NCBI GenBank assembly: GCA_958419945.1
Contig: CATZIC010000028.1
Location: 1 to 25,941 of the forward strand
DNA from: an uncultured Clostridia bacterium
Lineage (GTDB): Bacteria; Bacillota; Clostridia; Christensenellales; Borkfalkiaceae
Length of the DNA: 25,941 nucleotides
Direction: 5' to 3'
This document shows, one piece after another, positions 21,538-25,941 of the stretch. Both the position numbers and the translations under genes were made by a program. Below the pieces are notes generated by a model. That model was not told where the DNA came from. It saw nothing but the letters and a program-made list of their open reading frames with translations, and ran no database searches. Position 1 is the first letter of the stretch, and every line of letters begins with the position of its first letter.

Positions 21538-24075
21538 ATGAAAAACAGATTTTCTGCTTTACTTGTTTCGGTGTTACTCGTAGTAACGCTGCTGTTCACC
21601 TCGGTATTTGCGGTGGCATGCAACAAGAATCCCGGCGACTCTTCCGGAAGCGACACGGGAAGCGGCGTTGTTAAGCCTGAACCCGAGCCGGAACCTAAGC
21701 CGGAACCTACGGATCCCGAAAACAGAGAACTTTACACTTTCGACAAACTTATGACAAACGTTTCCGACATGTATGCTAAAGACCTTATTGCCGGTCAAAG
21801 TCAGACTGCGTTAGAAGGATTTCTTATCGGCGACGTATATACGGAAGTTATAAATAAGGCGCTAACCGCTGTGGAAGGCAAACTTCCCGCAGGTATCAAC
21901 CTTGCCGCTATGGGCATAAACGTTTACCGCGGACACGACGGAAACTGGTACAGGACCTATGCGGAAGGCAAGGTGCAACAGGTTAACTCCTGTCTTAACG
22001 ACATTTTAAACTGCAAGATTGACGGAAGCGAATCTCTTACCATAGACTACAACCTTTACGGTGAAAAGACTTTGGCGTACATATTCCTCGATTACAGCGA
22101 ACCTTTCGTCAATATGGACAGAAATTGGCTATTAAATATGCTGTTTTCTTCTTCTCCGATATTGAGCGGCGCTGCTTACACCACGTTAAACGAAGCAAAA
22201 ACTTTGCTTACCGGAACGCAAGCGGAAGTTGAAGCCGTTATCGTAAAGAACTTCGGAGAAGTTTCGGCCTCTTCGTTTGTTGGATCTTTCGTTCCCGATA
22301 ACCTTAAAGCCAACAAGTTCGTTGCGGCGACCCTCGGCATTAAACTTTCCGACCTTTACGCACTCAAGACCGCTACCATTCAAGCGGACGCTTTAAAGAT
22401 TCTTGCGAACGTTTATAAGGGGATTTACCTCGGCGACGTATTCGGTATCGACGAAACAATGCCCGGCTACATTCGTGAAATCCACACCATGACGGTATCC
22501 GGCATTTTGACGGCGGCGGCTGAAGGAACCTTGAACGATTACGTTCTCGACTATGCGGGGACGCTTACCTTAAACAAGATAATTAAAGCATATCTTCCTA
22601 CGGACGAAGCCACTCAAACCAAGTACGAAGCTTTGTATCAGGAATATAAAGCGGTATTCGATACCACTTTGGGCGAATTAATCGAAATAGCAAACGGCAC
22701 GACCACCCCGCAGGAATTTTTGAGCGGCGCTTTGGCTGCTGCGTATGACAAGGTTAAAGATAAAGTTATTTACGGCACCATTACCATTGACGGAATCGTT
22801 ACGGGAATCGGTCAGAACGTTGCAGTGGACCAGAATACCGGCGCAGTTACAGGCTTTGATATCCTCGGCTTTGCAAACTATTTAACCACTAATTACGGAC
22901 AGGACTTAAACGCTTTTATCGTTTATAACAACGTAACACTCGGCGGGCTTATCGACGCTTTCAAACAGGCGTTCGTTGCAGGTACCGACGGCACGCAAAC
23001 CTTCTCTACAACTGAATTTTTCAGAATTTTGGAAGAGGCGTTTTCGGCTGACCTTGATGGTGCAAGTAACGCTATTGCGGGTATGGACTATGCGACCCTT
23101 AAAAATATGGTAACCGCTTGGTTTACCGCAGACGCTAACGGCGCTTACGACTTTAATCTTATCTTTAGCGACCTTTTCGAAATAGTTTACAACAAATGCT
23201 TGGTGCCGGCAGGTTACACCAAAGAGGCGCTCGCGAACTACTTAAACGGCGTTTTGGGCGGAATGATTACCGTAGACAATTACACTGCGATTACCACGGC
23301 TGCCCTTGAAAAACTCAGCGGACTTGCCGCTGCCGACCTCGATGCTGCTTTTGAGACTTTAACAGGTAAGACCCTTACCGCTGCTTTACAGGAAGTTAAG
23401 ACTGCACTCGACGCTAACCCCCAAACCACACTTATGGCGGAACTTATTTCCTTTGCATATAACTATAAGGAAGCGCTTGTTAACCTCGTGCTTTCAAGTA
23501 AGAGTGCCGACTTTTCTGTGATTCAGACCATAATTGCCAACAACACCGTAACCGACGATTTGGGTAACAGCACGGTTAATTATCTCGGTGTTATGTGCGA
23601 CCTTTACACCACGTACAGGGCGGAACTTATGGAATACTGCAAAACTTCGGTTTTAGGCGCAAACCTTGACACAATTTCTCAAATACTCGGCTATGACGTT
23701 GTGGAAAAACTTCTTTTCAAGGCGATAGACGATAACCTTGCGGCCCTTCGCGAAAATCCCGCTATGGTTGCAGTTATTGCGCAGGAATACACTCAAAACG
23801 CAATGGTCGTTGCAATCGATTATTTGCAGGCAACCGTTACCGCCGACGCTGATACGGTATTGTACACTTTCACCGATTCAAACGGCAACGTTTTCGATAT
23901 TACCGCAAACGAAGCTTTGAATCTTTTGAAGGCTTTAAGCGACCCAAGCGCTCAGGAAACCGCCGTAAATGAAGCTATTTCCGCACTTTTGGGTAATGCA
24001 AAAGTAAGTACCTTTATGGAACTTATCCAAAGCCTTACAACGCCTACCACGCCTGCACCGGCGCTTGCTGCGTAA
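21538..24075 (+). CDS. Large predicted lipoprotein of unknown function
   Basis: An 845-residue protein with a lipoprotein signal (MKNRFSALLVSVLLVVTLLF followed by TSVFAVAC; lipobox A-V-A-C with C28). Then comes a short Gly/Ser and Pro-Glu linker (PEPEPEPKPEP), and a long, mainly helical, Ala/Thr/Leu-rich body without recognisable catalytic motifs. It has a consensus promoter, a good GGAGG site and a strong terminator, so it is likely well expressed as a single gene. It shares no repeat with the giant lipoprotein upstream. I do not recognise the family. A role as an abundant envelope or scaffold protein is a guess. Confidence 0.88.
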   Translation: MKNRFSALLVSVLLVVTLLFTSVFAVACNKNPGDSSGSDTGSGVVKPEPEPEPKPEPTDPENRELYTFDKLMTNVSDMYAKDLIAGQSQTALEGFLIGDVYTEVINKALTAVEGKLPAGINLAAMGINVYRGHDGNWYRTYAEGKVQQVNSCLNDILNCKIDGSESLTIDYNLYGEKTLAYIFLDYSEPFVNMDRNWLLNMLFSSSPILSGAAYTTLNEAKTLLTGTQAEVEAVIVKNFGEVSASSFVGSFVPDNLKANKFVAATLGIKLSDLYALKTATIQADALKILANVYKGIYLGDVFGIDETMPGYIREIHTMTVSGILTAAAEGTLNDYVLDYAGTLTLNKIIKAYLPTDEATQTKYEALYQEYKAVFDTTLGELIEIANGTTTPQEFLSGALAAAYDKVKDKVIYGTITIDGIVTGIGQNVAVDQNTGAVTGFDILGFANYLTTNYGQDLNAFIVYNNVTLGGLIDAFKQAFVAGTDGTQTFSTTEFFRILEEAFSADLDGASNAIAGMDYATLKNMVTAWFTADANGAYDFNLIFSDLFEIVYNKCLVPAGYTKEALANYLNGVLGGMITVDNYTAITTAALEKLSGLAAADLDAAFETLTGKTLTAALQEVKTALDANPQTTLMAELISFAYNYKEALVNLVLSSKSADFSVIQTIIANNTVTDDLGNSTVNYLGVMCDLYTTYRAELMEYCKTSVLGANLDTISQILGYDVVEKLLFKAIDDNLAALRENPAMVAVIAQEYTQNAMVVAIDYLQATVTADADTVLYTFTDSNGNVFDITANEALNLLKALSDPSAQETAVNEAISALLGNAKVSTFMELIQSLTTPTTPAPALAA

Positions 24076-24092
24076 GCCTAAAAATCAATATT

Positions 24093-24121
24093 AAAAGCCG
24101 TTGGTAATCCAACGGCTTTTT
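24093..24121 (+). terminator. Terminator of the second lipoprotein gene
   Basis: AAAAGCCGTTGG (24093-24104), loop TAAT, CCAACGGCTTTT (24109-24120) plus a further T. The 12-bp stem is perfect. Confidence 0.93.
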
Positions 24122-24135
24122 GCGTAAAAAGTATG

Positions 24136-24162
24136 ACGCTATTTTTCTAAAAAAGTAGCGTT
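24136..24162 (-). terminator. Possible terminator of the minus-strand small gene
   Basis: ACGCTATTTTT pairs with AAAAAGTAGCGT (one G-U). On the minus strand a short T-run (CATACTTTTT) follows. It is weaker than the plus-strand terminator next to it. Confidence 0.4.
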
Positions 24163-24183
24163 AACGGGCTTATAGCAGGGTTT
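24147..24183 (-). repeat. Dispersed CTATA-type repeat, copy H
   Basis: The minus strand reads CTATAAGCCCGTTA at 24175-24162, identical to 14 bases of copy C. The TAA inside it is the stop codon of the small minus-strand gene. Confidence 0.6.
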
Positions 24184-24610
24184 TTAAACGCTTTTCGTAT
24201 TCTTCTTCAAGTCTTAAAAGGCGTTCGGCAAACTCGGTTATTTCGCTGTCTATCTGGTCCTTGCCACGGGAAATAAGTTGTTTAAGTTCGGTTATACCCA
24301 TAACCGTTCCTTTAACCATCATTTCCGCTATATGAGAGCAGGAATCGTCCGTTAAGGTGTTCATTTTTACCGAAGTGAAAAGCATTGCCTTTTTCATAAC
24401 GTTTACGTCCTTTTGTTCGTAATTTTTTTCCTGCATGTATTTGGTTAAATCGCCGATAAACTTTTGGTAGCCTTCGTATTCTTCCTGAAGCTCCTCCCGC
24501 ATTTTAAGGCAGGAGCATTCGGGAAGCACGTTTGAAATTGATTGAAGCGCAATATTTGCGTTTTGAAAAATATTGTTGATTTCTTCCTGATTGAGTTTTA
24601 CGTCTGTCAT
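24170..24610 (-). CDS. Small helical protein of unknown function
   Basis: A 146-residue protein starting MTDVKLNQEEINNIFQNANI. It is predicted to be almost wholly alpha-helical, with a charged coiled-coil-like C terminus (ITEFAERLLRLEEEYEKRLK) and one Cys-x-Cys pair (ECSCLKM). I chose the ATG at 24610 because AGGTGATATTT lies just upstream; an ATG 33 codons earlier adds a hydrophobic lead inside the promoter area and has no such site. The gene is single and divergent from rplU. Its last codons lie in a copy of the dispersed repeat. I do not recognise the family; a four-helix-bundle or ferritin-like fold is possible but not supported by ligand residues. Confidence 0.8.
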   Translation of the reverse strand: MTDVKLNQEEINNIFQNANIALQSISNVLPECSCLKMREELQEEYEGYQKFIGDLTKYMQEKNYEQKDVNVMKKAMLFTSVKMNTLTDDSCSHIAEMMVKGTVMGITELKQLISRGKDQIDSEITEFAERLLRLEEEYEKRLKTLL

Positions 24611-24665
24611 AAATATCACCTCAAAGATAAAATGACTCAAAAGCGGGAAATTTATGTAAATTTGT

Positions 24666-24694
24666 TTGACAATTACAATAAAACATGATAAATT
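24666..24694 (+). promoter_or_regulatory. rplU promoter
   Basis: TTGACA (24666-24671), 17 bases, TAAATT (24689-24694). Transcription would start near 24701, at the beginning of the structured leader. Confidence 0.75.
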
Positions 24695-24700
24695 AATTAG

Positions 24701-24782
24701 GAACCGCACGAGGCGGGCTTTTTAAGACTGCTTTTTATAAGGCAGCGCCCGATTTTGTTTTCTCGGCGAGATTGGACAGGGA
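24701..24782 (+). ncRNA. Ribosomal protein L21 leader
   Basis: The leader has nested helices: CGGGC (24714-24718) with GCCCG (24747-24751), and CTGC (24728-24731) with GCAG (24742-24745). A CTC/GAG hairpin and GGGAGGT, the rplU Shine-Dalgarno, follow. Position and architecture agree with the Firmicutes L21 leader family, which binds L21 for autoregulation. Confidence 0.7.
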
Positions 24783-24792
24783 GGTATTTTAA

Positions 24793-25101
24793 ATGTACGC
24801 AATTATCGAAAACGGTAGCAAACAATATCGTGTTTCGGAAGGTGATGTTGTTAAGTTTGAAAAGCTTAACGCAAACGTAGGCGACAAGGTTTCATTCAAC
24901 GTTTTACTGGTTTCCGACGGATCCGGTATTAAGGTAGGAAGCGACGCTACTTCTTTCAAAGCTACGGGTGAAGTACTTAAACAGGATAAGTTCAGAAAGA
25001 TTATCGTGTTCAAATACAAATCCAAAAAGCAGGAAAGAAAGAAACAAGGTCATAGACAACCTTACACGGCTGTTAAGATTGAGTCTATTTCAGCTGACTA
25101 A
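24793..25101 (+). CDS. rplU: Ribosomal protein L21
   Basis: A 102-residue large-subunit protein contacting 23S rRNA. It has MYAIIENGSKQYRVSEGDVV at the N terminus, then the KVVFKYKSKKQERKKQGHRQPYT-type conserved core in a close variant and a short acidic end; length is normal. It follows its own leader and precedes rpmA by only 20 bp, with no protease gene between. Confidence 0.98.
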   Translation: MYAIIENGSKQYRVSEGDVVKFEKLNANVGDKVSFNVLLVSDGSGIKVGSDATSFKATGEVLKQDKFRKIIVFKYKSKKQERKKQGHRQPYTAVKIESISAD

Positions 25102-25121
25102 TTTAAATATGGAGGCATAAT

Positions 25122-25400
25122 ATGTTTTTATTCAGATTATTTGCTCATAAAAAGGGTGTCGGCTCCTCAAAGAACGGTCGTGACAGTGCTGCGCAACGTT
25201 TAGGCATTAAACGTTCCGACGGTCAGTTTGTTCTTGCCGGCAATATTCTCGTTCGTCAAAGGGGTACTAAATTCCACCCCGGCAAAAACGTTGGTATCGG
25301 TAAAGACGATACTTTGTTTGCTTTATCCGACGGCGTTGTAAGATTCGAAAGATTGGGCAAAGACAAAAAACAAGTTAGTATCGAAGTTAAAGAAAATTAA
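25122..25400 (+). CDS. rpmA: Ribosomal protein L27
   Basis: A 92-residue protein near the peptidyl-transferase centre. It has AHKKGVGSSKNGRDSAAQRL, then RQRGTKFHPGKNVG and DDTLFALSDGVVRFE. It begins with the extra peptide MFLFRLF before AHKKG; in Firmicutes this extension is cut off by the protease Prp, exposing the functional N terminus. The local extension ends in F, as the usual LNLQFF does, but differs otherwise. GGAGG precedes the ATG. The prp gene that usually lies between rplU and rpmA is absent. Confidence 0.98.
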   Translation: MFLFRLFAHKKGVGSSKNGRDSAAQRLGIKRSDGQFVLAGNILVRQRGTKFHPGKNVGIGKDDTLFALSDGVVRFERLGKDKKQVSIEVKEN

Positions 25401-25409
25401 CTAAAAGTT

Positions 25410-25439
25410 GCGCCGTTAAGTCGATTAGCGGCGCTTTTT
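25410..25439 (+). terminator. Terminator of rplU-rpmA
   Basis: GCGCCGTTAA (25410-25419) pairs with TTAGCGGCGC (25425-25434) over 10 bp with one G-U; five T follow. Confidence 0.92.
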
Positions 25440-25463
25440 CTTTATTTTAAAGAAAGACATCGT

Positions 25464-25503
25464 GCTGCTGCGCTTTTTTAACGTTATACGGCAGCGTTTT
25501 TTT
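25464..25503 (+). terminator. Second terminator-like hairpin, just before the glycosylase gene
   Basis: GCTGCTG (25464-25470) pairs with CGGCAGC (25489-25495, one G-U) around an 18-nt loop; seven T follow (25497-25503). It ends six nt before the next ATG and could be a back-up terminator or an attenuator. Confidence 0.5.
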
Positions 25504-25509
25504 ACGAAA

Positions 25510-25941
25510 ATGATTACTTTAGACCAAAAATTTTTAAATTTTAACGATACGCTAAATTGCGGACAGGTATTCAGGTTCTTTAAAAAAGAGGACTATTTTA
25601 TCGTGCTTTCAAAAAATAAGTGCGCCAAAGTTTACAACCGCGAAGGAAAAGCCTTTGTGGAAACCGACGACGAAAAGTACTTTGAAAACTACCTTGATTT
25701 AGAAAGGGATTATCAGGAAATCTTAAGTAAAATCCGTGAATGCAACATTAAAAAGGTTTTGGACGTTTCCGAAAGATATTCCGGTATCCGCATTTTGCGG
25801 CAGGACATGGAAGAAGCGTTTTTTTCCTTTATCGTTTCACAAAATAACAACATACCCCGAATTAAATCCACTATAGAAAAACTTTGCACGGCTTTAGGGG
25901 AACCGTTTACTTTTGATCGGGAGACCTATTACGCATTTCCC
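25510..25941 (+). CDS. ogg: 8-oxoguanine DNA glycosylase (partial, runs off the end)
   Basis: 144 codons open to the window end; the C-terminal part with the catalytic HhH motif is missing. FNDTLNCGQVFRFF near the N terminus and the FFSFIVSQNNNIPRIKSTIE segment are characteristic of OGG1-type glycosylases, which remove 8-oxoguanine from DNA and cut at the abasic site. No clear ribosome binding site precedes the ATG at 25510, and a terminator-like hairpin ends just upstream. Translation start and promoter are therefore less certain than the family. Confidence 0.9.
   Translation, partial: MITLDQKFLNFNDTLNCGQVFRFFKKEDYFIVLSKNKCAKVYNREGKAFVETDDEKYFENYLDLERDYQEILSKIRECNIKKVLDVSERYSGIRILRQDMEEAFFSFIVSQNNNIPRIKSTIEKLCTALGEPFTFDRETYYAFP

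Noticed and set aside
24611..24709. Upstream ATG of the small minus-strand gene (33 extra residues)
   Set aside because: AGGTGATATTT just before the ATG at 24610 marks the real start; the extra part is hydrophobic leader DNA overlapping the rplU promoter.

Overview
The window looks like chromosome of a low-to-mid G+C, endospore-forming member of the Clostridia, probably an uncultured gut lineage. The evidence is a complete spoIVA behind a sigma-E-like promoter, TTGACA/TATAAT promoters with 17-bp spacers, strong GGAGG ribosome binding sites, an AdoCbl-free set of ECF vitamin transporters (ThiT-like behind a TPP riboswitch, RibU-like), a type A-like RNase P RNA, a structured L21 leader, and an L27 with a Firmicutes-type N-terminal extension. 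No species can be named from the sequence alone.

Layout. (1) 1-3260 is an accessory block: an AT-rich OLD/PARIS-like ATPase-TOPRIM protein with its own promoter, a structured terminator-ended gap, two tandem paralogous XRE-type HTH proteins (the second frameshifted in a T7 run), and a stand-alone SWIM zinc-finger protein. (2) 3260-5053 holds repeats, the minus-strand thiT-like gene with its TPP riboswitch and promoter, and a Gly-rich remnant. (3) 5054-9024 holds spoIVA, then a HAD phosphatase, an AraC-type regulator and a Sir2 deacylase. (4) 9150-13658 is a tightly overlapping operon: ribU-like, tsaE, tsaB, rimI, alpha/beta hydrolase, and a membrane-anchored MurF-like ligase. It starts from a promoter whose -35 box lies in a perfect inverted repeat. 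(5) A structured 142-nt gap precedes ddl, then rnpB. (6) 15593-24121 encodes two very large predicted lipoproteins, one with about 19 Cys-rich repeats and one Ala/Thr-rich orphan, separated by a repeat-rich gap. (7) 24147-25941 holds a small helical protein on the minus strand, rplU-rpmA, and the start of an 8-oxoguanine glycosylase gene that runs off the window.

How the genes relate. MurF-like and Ddl are consecutive steps in making and using D-Ala-D-Ala for peptidoglycan. TsaE and TsaB (with TsaD elsewhere) make the t6A tRNA modification, and RimI commonly sits with them. The ECF S-components need the shared EcfA/A'/T module, which is not in this window.

Most unusual observations: a dispersed ~30-38 bp repeat in at least eight places, two of them in frame inside conserved-type genes; a 12-bp closing stem plus U-run whose 3' end is the ddl start codon; the possible +1 frameshift site (UUU UGA C) in the second HTH gene; the single-chain ATPase-TOPRIM protein; and the absence of a prp gene between rplU and rpmA although L27 keeps a cleavable-looking N terminus.
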